A program made the position numbers and the translations under genes. 64,000 bases of DNA from JACVRU01 sp040902725 (lineage in GTDB: Bacteria > Actinomycetota > Thermoleophilia > Gaiellales > Gaiellaceae), in the NCBI GenBank assembly GCA_040902725.1, contig JBBDWU010000024.1, positions 62,001-126,000 on the forward strand. Reading direction: 5' to 3'. Of the stretch, positions 54,337-62,713 are shown in pieces. How positions within the stretch are numbered: position 1 is the stretch's first letter; each line of letters starts with the position of its first letter. The notes beneath the pieces were generated by a model, which saw only the letters and a list, made by a program, of their open reading frames with translations, searched no databases and had not been told where the DNA came from.

Positions 54337-54406
54337 CGGGGCCAGGCTAACGACGGCGTCGGCGCCCCTTCCCGGCGCGACGATTTCGGCGCGAAGCTGA
54401 CACAGT

Positions 54407-54419
54407 AATGTGCTACATT
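54407..54419. promoter_or_regulatory. Short inverted repeat before Phd-PIN pair
   Basis: AATGT-GCT-ACATT lies 11 nt before the ATG at 54430, and CACA/TGTG stretches flank it on each side at nearly symmetrical distance. A Phd-type autorepressor site is plausible. Arms are only 5 nt, so this is tentative. Confidence 0.4.
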
Positions 54420-54429
54420 TTGTGCGTCA

Positions 54430-54708
54430 ATGGAGCGGGTGGGCGTCCGAGAGCTGCGCCAGAACCTCAGCGTCTACCTGCGCAAGGTCAAGCGCGGCCA
54501 GGCGCTCGAAGTCACCGAGCGGGGGAAGACCGTGGCGCGTCTCGTGCCGCCCTCCACCGGCGATGAGTACTGGGACCGGCAGATCGCCCTCGGCAAAGTG
54601 CGGCCGCCGAGCAAGCCGGGGCCACTGCCGAAGCCGGTGAAGCTGCCGCCGGGCGCGAAGCCGCTCAGCGAGATCCTCCAGGAGATGCGCGACTCCGAGC
54701 GGTTCTAG
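54430..54708 (+). CDS. Phd/YefM-type antitoxin
   Basis: A 92-residue antitoxin. The Phd/YefM fold is recognisable: RVGVRELRQNLSVYLRKVKRGQALEVTERGKTVARL, divided by the helix ends, typical of VapB antitoxins of the prevent-host-death family. The tail from residue 50 is Pro/Lys-rich and likely disordered until it binds the toxin (PLSEILQEMRDSERF). Its stop TAG shares one base with the GTG of the PIN toxin, so the two are coupled. A weak operator precedes it. Confidence 0.85.
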   Translation: MERVGVRELRQNLSVYLRKVKRGQALEVTERGKTVARLVPPSTGDEYWDRQIALGKVRPPSKPGPLPKPVKLPPGAKPLSEILQEMRDSERF

Positions 54709-55088
54709 TGTCGCTCTATCTCGACTCGTCGGCGCTCGTGAAGCTGGTCGCCGACGAGCCCGAGAGTGCGGCGTTGCAAGTGATCGTGGGCGGAGCGTCC
54801 CTCGTGTCGAGCGAGATCGCGCGCGTCGAGGTCGCTCGTGCGGCGCGCAGGCACGCCGCCGAGGACGTCGGCCGCGAGCTGCTCGACCGTCTGTTCGAGG
54901 TCGAGCTGACGGCCGAGATCCTCGAGGCGGCGGCAGCTGCGGAGCCTCCGGAGCTGAGTTCGCTCGACGCGATCCACCTGGCTTCGGCGCTGGCGAACAG
55001 CGACGGCATCGACGCCTTCGTCGCCTACGACGAGCGGCTGCTCGCAGCAGCCGAGGCGGCCGGGCTCGCGGTCGCGTCGCCGGCATGA
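54708..55088 (+). CDS. PIN-domain toxin (VapC-like)
   Basis: A 126-residue PIN RNase. Catalytic acids: LYLDSSALVKLV (Asp near residue 5), SSEIARVEVARA (Glu), SLDAIHLASAL (Asp) and AYDERLLAAA (Asp/Glu). This is the full VapC-type set, so it is predicted to cut RNA in a metal-dependent way. Starts with GTG overlapping the antitoxin stop by 1 nt. Its own stop overlaps the lipoprotein ATG (ATGA), as if the TA pair had been spliced to the lipoprotein start. Confidence 0.87.
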   Translation: MSLYLDSSALVKLVADEPESAALQVIVGGASLVSSEIARVEVARAARRHAAEDVGRELLDRLFEVELTAEILEAAAAAEPPELSSLDAIHLASALANSDGIDAFVAYDERLLAAAEAAGLAVASPA

Positions 55089-55384
55089 GGCGAGCCGTCG
55101 GGCTGTTCGCGGTCGTGCTCGCCGGCTGTGGCGGCGCGGGGGCCGACGAGCAGACGATCGCGCTCGCGAAACAGGCCTACGAGCGCGCGAAGGCCGAGGG
55201 CGTCGACATGACGAACGGGCCGTGCCTCGGCGTGATCAAGCCCGGCTGGGTCGCCGACGTCGCGCACGATCCCCGCCAGACCGTGGACGACGACCCCGCC
55301 AACCAGTGCGAGCAGTACCGCTCAGGCGAGGCCGGCCACTTCGTCGAGCTCGATCCCGAGGGCAACTTCATCCGCTCGGGCTGA
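55085..55384 (+). CDS. Small lipoprotein
   Basis: A 99-residue protein with lipoprotein signal MRRAVGLFAVVLAGCGG (Cys15). The mature part has NGPCLGVIKPGWVADVAHDPR split by turns and NQCEQYRSGEAGHFVELDPEGNFIRSG; two Cys may form a disulfide. Similar small lipoproteins of unknown function with this C-x-G-x-I and C-x-x-Y-x-x-G-x-A-x-H-F-V-E-L-D pattern occur in actinobacteria. ATG overlaps the toxin stop by 4 nt. Confidence 0.75.
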   Translation: MRRAVGLFAVVLAGCGGAGADEQTIALAKQAYERAKAEGVDMTNGPCLGVIKPGWVADVAHDPRQTVDDDPANQCEQYRSGEAGHFVELDPEGNFIRSG

Positions 55385-55456
55385 GCAGGCGCGCGGCACG
55401 AGATCGGCACAGAGCCGGCGCAGACACGTGCGCCTGTCCGTGCTTCGATTGGCGGC

Positions 55457-55657
55457 ATGGAGAACCCGGCGCGTCCACCCACGGTCCGGCAGGTCTACGC
55501 GCTCGCGGCCGCGCTCTGCGCGTTCACCGACCAGGACTTTCCCGCCACCCGTGAGGAGGCCTCCGACCTGATCGAGCGGCTGCGGATCGACACCGGCCAC
55601 CCGCGGCCCTCGCTGGCCGACTCGCCACCAAGTGTTACACCAACATCGAAAAAGTGA
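55457..55657 (+). CDS. Small conserved-looking hypothetical protein
   Basis: A 66-residue protein. RQVYALAAALCAFTDQDFP and REEASDLIERLR form two helices followed by a Pro-rich tail. Similar 50-70 residue proteins with the pattern R-Q-x-Y-A-L-A...F-P-x-T-R-x-x-A-S-x-L-I-x-x-L-R are, in my memory, scattered in Thermoleophilia-type genomes. Function unknown. Its 3' end runs into the operator of the following RHH gene. Confidence 0.55.
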   Translation: MENPARPPTVRQVYALAAALCAFTDQDFPATREEASDLIERLRIDTGHPRPSLADSPPSVTPTSKK

Positions 55658-55662
55658 TGTAA
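55635..55662. promoter_or_regulatory. Inverted repeat before RHH-PIN pair, likely operator
   Basis: Half sites TTACACCA (55635-55642) and TGATGTAA (55655-55662) are inverted repeats with a single mismatch and a 12-nt spacer, ending 9 nt before the GTG of the RHH antitoxin. An RHH tetramer could bind the two halves. Confidence 0.55.
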
Positions 55663-55671
55663 GCTCAGGAT

Positions 55672-55908
55672 GTGAAGCGGCTCCAGATCATGATCGAGGA
55701 GGAGCTCGACGACGCGCTCGGCCGCGAAGCGGCTTCGGAGGGCACGTCGAAGGCCGCACTTATCAGGCGCTATGTCCGGGAGCAGCTGAAGCCGCTGCCC
55801 CCGCTGCACGAGGACCCGCTTTGGGAGATGGTCGGAGCCGATCCGGGCACCGAGCCCGTCGAGGACATCGACGAGTTCCTCTACGGCCCGGTCACCGCGG
55901 ACGATTGA
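55672..55908 (+). CDS. CopG/RHH antitoxin (VapB-like)
   Basis: A 78-residue protein: N-terminal ribbon-helix-helix RLQIMIEEELDDALGREAASEG and SKAALIRRYVREQL, then an acidic tail (PLWEMVGADPG, VEDIDEFLYG) of the kind that wraps around PIN toxins. GTG 55672 follows an AGCTCAGGA-like weak ribosome site and the inverted repeat. Its TGA overlaps the TTG of the PIN gene (TTGA). Confidence 0.83.
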   Translation: MKRLQIMIEEELDDALGREAASEGTSKAALIRRYVREQLKPLPPLHEDPLWEMVGADPGTEPVEDIDEFLYGPVTADD

Positions 55909-56303
55909 TCTTCGTCGACAGCTCGTTCTGGATCGCCACGCGACTGACGCGGGATCGTCATCACGCCGCCGCGGTCGCGTTGCTGGAGCTGCATGCCGGC
56001 GCGGATCTGGTCACCTCGAATCACGTTCGCGGAGAGACGTGGACGTTCTTGCGGCGCAAGGCCGGCCACAAGTCGGCGTCCCACTTCCTCGACCGGGTGG
56101 GGCGGACCCCGCGTCTCCGGGTGCTCTTCGTCTCCGAGCCGCTCGAAGCCGACGCGCTCCGCTGGCTCAGCCGGCACGACGAGCGCGCCTACTCCTTCGT
56201 CGACGCGACCAGCTTCGCGCTGATGCGGTCGCTGCGGATCCGGGAGGCGCTCGCGTTCGACGCAGACTTCAGCGCGGCCGGGTTCGTCGAGCTGCGGCCC
56301 TGA
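55905..56303 (+). CDS. PIN-domain toxin (VapC-like)
   Basis: A 132-residue PIN protein: IFVDSSFWIAT (Asp4), TSNHVRGETWTFL (Glu), SFVDATSFALM (Asp) and AFDADFSAAGFVEL (Asp pair). All four acidic positions are present, so it is a likely active RNase. TTG at 55905 is required to include the first strand. Following 56304-56512 contains no gene that I can support. Confidence 0.85.
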   Translation: MIFVDSSFWIATRLTRDRHHAAAVALLELHAGADLVTSNHVRGETWTFLRRKAGHKSASHFLDRVGRTPRLRVLFVSEPLEADALRWLSRHDERAYSFVDATSFALMRSLRIREALAFDADFSAAGFVELRP

Positions 56304-56512
56304 GGTTCATGGCGCCCCGCCGGGGCAACACCCGCCCTTGCGCCGAGTCTGCCGAGCTTGTGAGGCGGGCCCGGAGGGCTCCGCGAGAGCTGAGGGTCAA
56401 ACCGGGCAGAGCCGATCGGGGAAAGCGAATTCGGCGCCTTTCCGTGCCCGCCGGCCGCGCAGACGGGCACCGCCGTCTTCGCGTCGGTGTCGCTGCGCTT
56501 AACGTTCCCAGC

Positions 56513-57136
56513 GTGAGCGACATCGCCTCGCGCTTCGCGGACGCCCTCGCGCTCGAGAACGAGACGGAGCGGAAGCTCGCGGTCGTCGGCGTGATCGACC
56601 AGGCGCTCCGCGACCTCGGGATCAGGCCGGTCGTGGTCGGCGGCGTCGCAGTCGAGTTCTGGACGTACGGCGAGTACGCAACAGCCGACATCGACCTGGT
56701 GATGCCGTACCTCCCGGCCGCCGACGACCGCCTGGTGGAGCTCGGGTTCGCGCGCAAGGGTCGGCACTGGGTGCTGCCCGGGACCGAGATCTTCGTCGAG
56801 GCGCCCGGCAGCGCGCTCGGGCCGCGGGAGGAGGCGGTCGAGGTGGAGATCGGCGAGGGCGTGTCGGTGTTCGTCCAGAGCGCCGAGGACATCCTCGTCG
56901 CACGCTTGGAGGAGTTCGTGGCGACCGGCCACCGGGATGCCGCCGAGCAGGGCGTCCTGCTGCTCCGAGCCAGCCGTCTCGATCGCCGGCGCCTCGAACG
57001 GCGGGTCGAGGAGGAGGGGCTCGAACCCGTGCTCGTGGCGATCGAGCGCCTGGCGGAACGCCTGGAGGCGGGCGGCTCCGTCGAGAGCTTCGAGCTGCAC
57101 GATCTGGCCCACGAGCTCCGGCGCGAGCTACGCTGA
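56513..57136 (+). CDS. Nucleotidyltransferase-fold protein (DUF6036-like)
   Basis: A 207-residue protein. PVVVGGVAVEFWTYGEYATADIDLVM carries the NTase Gly-Gly and D-I-D pair; FVQSAEDILVARLEEFVATGHRD is the C-terminal helix common to the AbiEii/DUF6036-like group. It is similar in layout to the NTase at 41594. It starts at GTG 56513 and is followed by a 61-residue basic protein. Toxin or tRNA-modifying roles are known for relatives; which applies here is open. Confidence 0.72.
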   Translation: MSDIASRFADALALENETERKLAVVGVIDQALRDLGIRPVVVGGVAVEFWTYGEYATADIDLVMPYLPAADDRLVELGFARKGRHWVLPGTEIFVEAPGSALGPREEAVEVEIGEGVSVFVQSAEDILVARLEEFVATGHRDAAEQGVLLLRASRLDRRRLERRVEEEGLEPVLVAIERLAERLEAGGSVESFELHDLAHELRRELR

Positions 57137-57141
57137 CGTCG

Positions 57142-57327
57142 ATGCGGACGATGACGCTCAGGGAGTGGCGCGCCGAGCGCAAAGAGGGCCGCAAACGGGC
57201 CCAGCGGCTCGCGGCCGGCTTCCCGCAACCGTATGTCCGCGAGCGCCCGCGGGATCCCGAGGAGGCACGCTTCCTGCGCGAGCGCGGGACGCCCGAGCAC
57301 CTGATCGGGCCGGACCGGGAGCGCTGA
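57142..57327 (+). CDS. Small basic hypothetical protein
   Basis: A 61-residue, Arg/Glu-rich protein (LREWRAERKEGRKRAQRL, YVRERPRDPEEARFLRERG) without membrane helix or recognised domain. It lies 5 nt after the NTase-fold gene and 38 nt before dnaE. It may be the second gene of the NTase unit or an unrelated small protein. Coding potential is moderate: ATG start and consistent codon bias. Confidence 0.5.
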   Translation: MRTMTLREWRAERKEGRKRAQRLAAGFPQPYVRERPRDPEEARFLRERGTPEHLIGPDRER

Positions 57328-57365
57328 GGGGGAACGTCAACCGGGCCTGCCACAATGGCCCTCCC

Positions 57366-60300
57366 GTGCCCGAGGCGCCCTTCGTCCACCTCCACTGCCA
57401 CTCCGAGTACTCGATCCTCGACGGGGCGTGCCGCATCCCGGACCTCGCCGCCCGCGCCGCCGAGCTCGAGATGCCCGCGGTCAGCCTCACCGACCACGGC
57501 TCGCTCGCCGGCGCCGTCGAGCTCTACCGCGAGGCCAAAAAGCACGGGGTCAAGCCGATCGTCGGCTGCGAGGTCTACGTCACCGACGACCGCCGCGCCC
57601 AGACGAAGGGCAACGCGCACCTGACCCTGCTCGCCGCCGACAACGAGGGCTACGGCAACCTGATCAAGCTCTCCAGCCTCGGCTATCTCGAGGGCTACTA
57701 CTACAAGCCGCGCGTCGACTGGGAGCTGCTCGAGCGGCATGCGCAGGGGCTGATCGCGCTCTCGGGCTGCCTCTCCGGCCGCGTCGCCAAGGCGCTCGAG
57801 GAGAACCGCCCCAACGACGCGCGCGCCGACCTCGACCGGCTCGCCCAGATCTTCGGCGCGGACAGCACCTACGTCGAGATCCAGAACGCGCACCTCGACG
57901 TGCAGCAGCGGATCAACCCCGAGCTCGCCAAGCTCGCCGCCGCGGCGCAGCTCCCGCTCGTCGCCACCGGCGACGTCCACTATCTCCGCCACGAGGACGC
58001 GCGCGCGCACGAGGCGCTGCTCTGCATCCAGTCGGGCGACTCGCTCAAGAACCCCGACCGCTGGAAGTTCGAGACCGACCACTTCTACTTCAAGACCCCG
58101 CAGGAGATGGCGCAGGACTTCGCCGGCTACGAGGAGGCCCTCGCGCGCACGCTCGAGATCGCCGGGCGCTGCAACGTGACGATGGAGCTCGGCCGCGTGC
58201 TGCTCCCCAGCTACCCGACCCCCGAGGGCCGCGACGCCTTCGACTATCTGGTCGAGCTCTGCGAGCGCGGCCTCGAGCGCCGCTACGAGCGCGTCACCCC
58301 CGAGCTCCGCGAGCGCCTCCAGTTCGAGCTGAAGACGATCAAGGAGATGGGCTTCGCCGACTACTTCCTGATCGTCTGGGACTTCATCCACTTCGCCAAG
58401 TCGAATGGGATCTCGGTCGGGCCCGGGCGCGGCAGCGCCGCCGGCTCGCTCGCCGCCTACTGCCTCGAGATCACCGACATCGACCCGATCCGCTACCACC
58501 TGCTGTTCGAGCGCTTCCTCAACCCGGGCCGCAAGGACCTGCCCGACATGGACATCGACTTCTCGGTCGCCGGCCGCGAGCGCGTCATCAACTACGTCTC
58601 CGAGAAGTACGGCCGCGACCGCGTGGCGCAGATCATCACCTTCGGGACGATGGCCGCGCGCGCCGCCGTCCGCGACGCGGGCCGCGTGCTCGAGATCCCC
58701 TACGGCGTCGTCGACCGGATCGCCAAGCTGATCCCCGAGGGCCCCGGCCAGACCCTCGAGGCCGCGCTCAAGGCCGGCCAGCCGCTCAAGCAGGAGTACG
58801 ACCAGGACGAGACCGCGCGCCAGGTCGTCGACCTCGCGCGGCCGCTGGAGGGGCTCGTCCGCCAGGACTCGATCCACGCCGCCGGCGTCGTCATCGGCGC
58901 GCAGCCGCTGATGGAGGTCGTGCCGCTCCAGCGCAAGGGCGACGACCAGGAGCTCGTCACCCAGATGGCGATGGGCGACGTCGTCGACCTCGGCCTGCTG
59001 AAGATCGACTTCCTCGGCCTGCGCAACCTCGACGTGATCGACAAGGCGGTCGCGCTCGTCGGCGGCATCGACATCGAGAAGCTCCCGCTCGACGACGCGA
59101 AGACCTACGCGATGCTCGCGCGCGGCGACTCCGTCGGCGTCTTCCAGTTCGAGGGCTCGGGGATGCGCGAGGCGCTGCGGCAGATCAAGCCGACCGTCTT
59201 CGAGGACCTCATCGCGCTCGTCGCCCTCTACCGGCCCGGCCCGATGGCGTACATCCCGCAGTACGCGCGCCGCAAGCACGGCAAGGAGCAGGTCGCGTTC
59301 ATCGACCCGCGCCTCGAGCCGATCACCGGCGAGACCTACGGGATCTGCATCTACCAGGAGCAGTACATGGAGATCGCCAAGCAGCTGGCGGGCTTCGACC
59401 CGGCCGAGGCCGAGACGCTGCGCTACGCGATCGCCAAGAAGGTGCACAAGCTGATGGCCTCGCTGAAGGAGCGCTTCCTCGAGGGCTGCGCGCAGAACGG
59501 CGTCACGCCGGCGGTCGCCAACCAGCTCTGGAAGGACATGCAGGAGGCGCAGGACTACTCCTTCAACAAGTCGCACGCCGCCTGCTACGCGCTGATCGCG
59601 TACCGCACCGCCTGGCTGCGCGCGAACCACCCGTGCGAGTACATGGCCGCGCTCATCTCCTCGGTGATGAACACGAAGGACCGCGTGCCCTTCTACGTGA
59701 ACGCGTGCGCGGAGATCGGGATCGAGGTGCTGCCGCCTGACGTCAACTCCTCGCAGGTCGACTTCGCGGTCGTCGAGGGCAAGATCCGCTTCGGGCTGAA
59801 CGCGGTCAAGGGCGTGGGGGAGACGGCGGCGGCCGCGATCGTGGCCGCGCGGCCCTACGACTCGCTCTGGGACTTCACCGAGCGGGTCGATCCGCAGCAC
59901 GCCAACAAGCGCGTGGTCGAGGCGCTCGTCAAGGCGGGTGCCTTCGACTCGACCGGCGCGACGCGGCGCGGGATGCTGGTCGCGCTCGACCAGGCGCTCG
60001 AGACCGGGCAGCGGCGGCAGCTCGACCTGATCTCCGGCCAGTCGTCGATGTTCGAGGTCGAGCGGCCGACGATCTCGGGCGCCGAGTACGAGCAGCCGGA
60101 GCTGCTGGCGCTCGAGAAGGAGGCGCTCGGCCTCTACGTCTCCGAGCACCCGCTGGCGGCGGTCCGCGACCAGCTGCGCAAGCGCACCGACTGCCCGCTC
60201 GTCGACATCTCCAGCCGGCGCGACGGCGAGGTCGTCACCGTCGGCGGCATCGTCGGCTCGGTCAAGCCGCTGACGACGAAGAAGGGCGAGCCGATGGTCT

Positions 60301-60713
60301 TCCTGACGCTCGACGACGTGGGCGGGCAGGCCGAGGTGGTCGTCTTCAACTCGGTATACGCGGCCGCGCGCGAGCTCTGCGTCGCCGACCGCATCCTCGT
60401 CGTCAAGGGGCGCGTCGACCACAAGCAGCAGGGCGAGACGAAGCTGCTGGCGATGGAGGTGACCGCCTTCGAGGGGGCGCCGGTGCGCACCGAGGTGCGG
60501 CTGCGGGTGGACGCGGCCAGGGCGCCGGCGGGGATCATCCGCGAGCTGGCGACCGTCTTGCGGGACTTTCCGGGCGAGGCGCCGGTCTACGTCGACCTGG
60601 AGACGTCGTCGGGCCTGCGGCGGCTCGAACTGGGCCCTGGTTACCGCGTCGCGCCGACCAGCGACTTCCTCGCCGAGGTCAAGCAGTTGCTCGGCGAAGC
60701 CGCCGTCACCTGA
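57366..60713 (+). CDS. dnaE: DNA polymerase III alpha subunit
   Basis: A 1115-residue replicative polymerase (family C). The N-terminal PHP domain starts HLHCHSEYSILDG, then SLTDHGSLAGAVE and GCEVYV; the palm has GPGRGSAAGSLAAYCL and PDMDIDFS with the paired catalytic Asp; FNKSHAACYALIAYRTAWL and a C-terminal OB-fold/tau-binding end follow (GEPMVFLTLDDVGGQAEVVVF). Length is normal for DnaE. GTG 57366 puts the PHP motif at residue about 9 as in homologues. It is core genome and marks the right end of the accessory region. Confidence 0.96.
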   Translation: MPEAPFVHLHCHSEYSILDGACRIPDLAARAAELEMPAVSLTDHGSLAGAVELYREAKKHGVKPIVGCEVYVTDDRRAQTKGNAHLTLLAADNEGYGNLIKLSSLGYLEGYYYKPRVDWELLERHAQGLIALSGCLSGRVAKALEENRPNDARADLDRLAQIFGADSTYVEIQNAHLDVQQRINPELAKLAAAAQLPLVATGDVHYLRHEDARAHEALLCIQSGDSLKNPDRWKFETDHFYFKTPQEMAQDFAGYEEALARTLEIAGRCNVTMELGRVLLPSYPTPEGRDAFDYLVELCERGLERRYERVTPELRERLQFELKTIKEMGFADYFLIVWDFIHFAKSNGISVGPGRGSAAGSLAAYCLEITDIDPIRYHLLFERFLNPGRKDLPDMDIDFSVAGRERVINYVSEKYGRDRVAQIITFGTMAARAAVRDAGRVLEIPYGVVDRIAKLIPEGPGQTLEAALKAGQPLKQEYDQDETARQVVDLARPLEGLVRQDSIHAAGVVIGAQPLMEVVPLQRKGDDQELVTQMAMGDVVDLGLLKIDFLGLRNLDVIDKAVALVGGIDIEKLPLDDAKTYAMLARGDSVGVFQFEGSGMREALRQIKPTVFEDLIALVALYRPGPMAYIPQYARRKHGKEQVAFIDPRLEPITGETYGICIYQEQYMEIAKQLAGFDPAEAETLRYAIAKKVHKLMASLKERFLEGCAQNGVTPAVANQLWKDMQEAQDYSFNKSHAACYALIAYRTAWLRANHPCEYMAALISSVMNTKDRVPFYVNACAEIGIEVLPPDVNSSQVDFAVVEGKIRFGLNAVKGVGETAAAAIVAARPYDSLWDFTERVDPQHANKRVVEALVKAGAFDSTGATRRGMLVALDQALETGQRRQLDLISGQSSMFEVERPTISGAEYEQPELLALEKEALGLYVSEHPLAAVRDQLRKRTDCPLVDISSRRDGEVVTVGGIVGSVKPLTTKKGEPMVFLTLDDVGGQAEVVVFNSVYAAARELCVADRILVVKGRVDHKQQGETKLLAMEVTAFEGAPVRTEVRLRVDAARAPAGIIRELATVLRDFPGEAPVYVDLETSSGLRRLELGPGYRVAPTSDFLAEVKQLLGEAAVT

Positions 60714-60784
60714 AATTTTCTCGCGGTCAAGCGGTTTTCGTGCTTTTATGGACTTAGGACTGTCCCTCATAAGGCTGGAAAACC

Positions 60785-60838
60785 ATGAATCTCACCGATC
60801 GGCCCGGCACTAGCAATCAGTCCGGCGCGCCTGCTTAG
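60785..60838 (+). CDS. Possible 17-codon leader ORF
   Basis: An ATG with AAGG about 10 nt upstream opens a 17-codon frame whose TAG directly abuts the ATG of the TolB-like gene at 60839. It may be a leader peptide that couples translation. No Rho-independent element or known riboswitch was recognised in 60714-60784. Low confidence. Confidence 0.25.
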   Translation: MNLTDRPGTSNQSGAPA

Positions 60839-62127
60839 ATGAGCGCAGTGCGCGGCGTGGCGACCCTTGCGGCGGCGCTGCTCGCGCTTGGTGGTGCCGC
60901 CACGGCCCGCTCTTCGAGCGGGGCTTTCCCCCTGCCTGCGGGTCAGATCGTGTTCGTCGCGCAGAACGGCGACATCAAGCTCGTCGATCCGCAATCCGGC
61001 CAGGTCAAGCTCGTCACGAGCGCCTTCCGCTATTCGGTCTTCGCGGCACCCACCGACGAGCCGCGCCTGTCGCCCAACGGCTCGCTGATCGCGTTCGCGA
61101 GCGGGAAGGGGATGCAGGACGGGGCCTCCGCGATCTGGGTGATCAAGCCCGACGGCACCGGTGCGACCAGGCTCACCGACGACGTCTCCGCGTTCGACGT
61201 CGCGCCGGCCTGGACGCCGGACGGCGGCCGGCTGATGTTCTCGCACGGGCCGAAGCCCGCGGAGCTCGCCTACCGCTCGCCGCCCTACACGGCGCTGTGG
61301 TCGATGAACAACGACGGGACGGCCAAGCGCAAGCTGGCGGAGATCGACGAGAAGGTGGCGGTCTACGGACGCTCGATCGGCGTGTCCCCGGACGGGTCGC
61401 GCGTCGTCTACACGATGAACGCCGACCGCTCGGGCTACTCCCCCGTGATCGTCGTGGCCAACGGCGACGGCGGCAACGCGCGCCCGATCGCCGGCGGGAT
61501 CAGCCCCGACTGGCACCCGGACGGCACCCGCATCGTCTTCCTCTTCCCGACCGGTGACACCTTTCCCTCCGGCGTCCCGCAGTACGACATCGTGATCATG
61601 AGCCCCGACGGCCGCACCTTCGTGCGCGTGCCGCGGCCGACCGCGAGCTGGTCGCCCTCGCACGTGCGCTGGGCGCCCGACGGGCAGAAGCTGATCGTCA
61701 GCAGCCTCGTGAACGGCTCGCTGCCGAGCAAGCTCTTCGTCCTCAACTCCGACGGCACCGGCCTCATCGACCTCGGCGTCGAGGGCATGCGCCCCGACTG
61801 GGGGCCGACTCCGGCGCCGCAGGTGCCGCCGACGGTCGCCGGGCGGCCGTGCACCATCATCGGCACGTCGGGCCCCGACCGGCTGATCGGCACGCCCGGG
61901 GCGGACGTCATCTGCGGCCTGGGCGGGAACGACGTGCTCTCCGGGCAGGGCGGGACGACATCATCTCGGGCGGCGGCGGCAAGGACATCCTGAACGGTGG
62001 CGTGGGCAACGACTCGTTCTACACGCGCGACCGCGAGCGCGACACGATCGACGGCGGCCCCGGCCGCGACACGGCGCGCGTCGACTCGCGCGACCGCGTC
62101 AAGAACGTCGAGCGCGGCCTCGGCTAG
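60839..62127 (+). pseudogene. TolB-like propeller with RTX-like C-terminus, split by frameshift
   Basis: A secreted protein of about 429 residues if repaired. Residues 1-24 are a signal peptide. A propeller of PD40/TolB repeats follows (RLSPNGSLIAFAS, VSPDGSRVVYT, WHPDGTRIVFL, WAPDGQKLIVSS). The C-terminus begins a Ca-binding RTX-like stretch GLGGNDVLSGQGG, at which point the frame is lost; the +1 frame continues with DDIISGGGGKDILNGGVGND and DTIDGGPGRDTARVDS to a stop at 62127. The first frame stops at 61993. One missing base around 61952-61957 explains this, as error or true mutation. Confidence 0.8.
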
Positions 62128-62161
62128 GAACCTTCCGCTCCGATCGGGTGTAGTAGGAGTG

Positions 62162-62713
62162 GTGGAGGGCCGTCCACCCACGGAGGAAGAGCTCGTCGAC
62201 CGCGCGCAACGCGGCGATGTCGACGCCTATGAGCGAATCGTCGAGGCATACCAGGGGATCGCGGTCCGTGTCGCGTACGCGGTCTGCGGCGACGCGGCCG
62301 ACGCCGAGGACGCCGCGCAGGAGGCCTTCGTGAAGGCCTTCCGGGCCCTCCCGCGCTTCCGGCGCGGCGCGCCGTTCCGCCCGTGGCTGCTCCAGATCGT
62401 CGCCAACGAGGGCCGCAACCGCCGGCGCTCCGCGGGCCGGCGTACCCAGCTCGCGCTGCGAACCGCAGCGGAGACCCGCCCGGGGGACGCGGCCCCGTCC
62501 CCCGAGGCGGCCGTCGTCGGCGCCGAGCAGCGCGCCGAGCTGCTCGCAGCGGTCAACCAGCTTCGTGACGAGGAGCGTGAGGTCGTGGCCTGCCGCTACT
62601 TCCTCGAGCTCTCCGAAGCCGAGACCGCCGAGGTGCTCGGACTGCGCACCGGCACCGTCAAGTCCCGACTCTCCCGCGCGCTCGACCATCTCCGTGTGGC
62701 CCTGGATGCCTGA
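62162..62713 (+). CDS. ECF-type RNA polymerase sigma factor
   Basis: A 183-residue sigma-70 family member of the extracytoplasmic type. Region 2: LVDRAQRGDVDAYERIVEAY and AEDAAQEAFVKAFRALPRF with the -10-binding helix; region 4: LRDEEREVVACRYFLELSEAETAEVLGLRTGTVKSRLSRAL, divided by the HTH turn. GTG at 62162 or the in-frame GTG at 62159 are the only starts near region 2; the AGGAG lies too close, so leaderless translation is possible. Its stop overlaps the next gene by 8 nt, fitting a sigma/anti-sigma pair. Confidence 0.9.
   Translation: MEGRPPTEEELVDRAQRGDVDAYERIVEAYQGIAVRVAYAVCGDAADAEDAAQEAFVKAFRALPRFRRGAPFRPWLLQIVANEGRNRRRSAGRRTQLALRTAAETRPGDAAPSPEAAVVGAEQRAELLAAVNQLRDEEREVVACRYFLELSEAETAEVLGLRTGTVKSRLSRALDHLRVALDA

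Noticed and set aside
56622..60770. A 1,382-codon open frame antisense to dnaE
   Set aside because: Same cause: low-complexity Arg/Asp/Leu/Val composition with no motifs, opposite an unambiguous dnaE.
60714..60784. Riboswitch-like leader before the TolB-like gene
   Set aside because: Some local complementarity exists but no known aptamer consensus could be matched.
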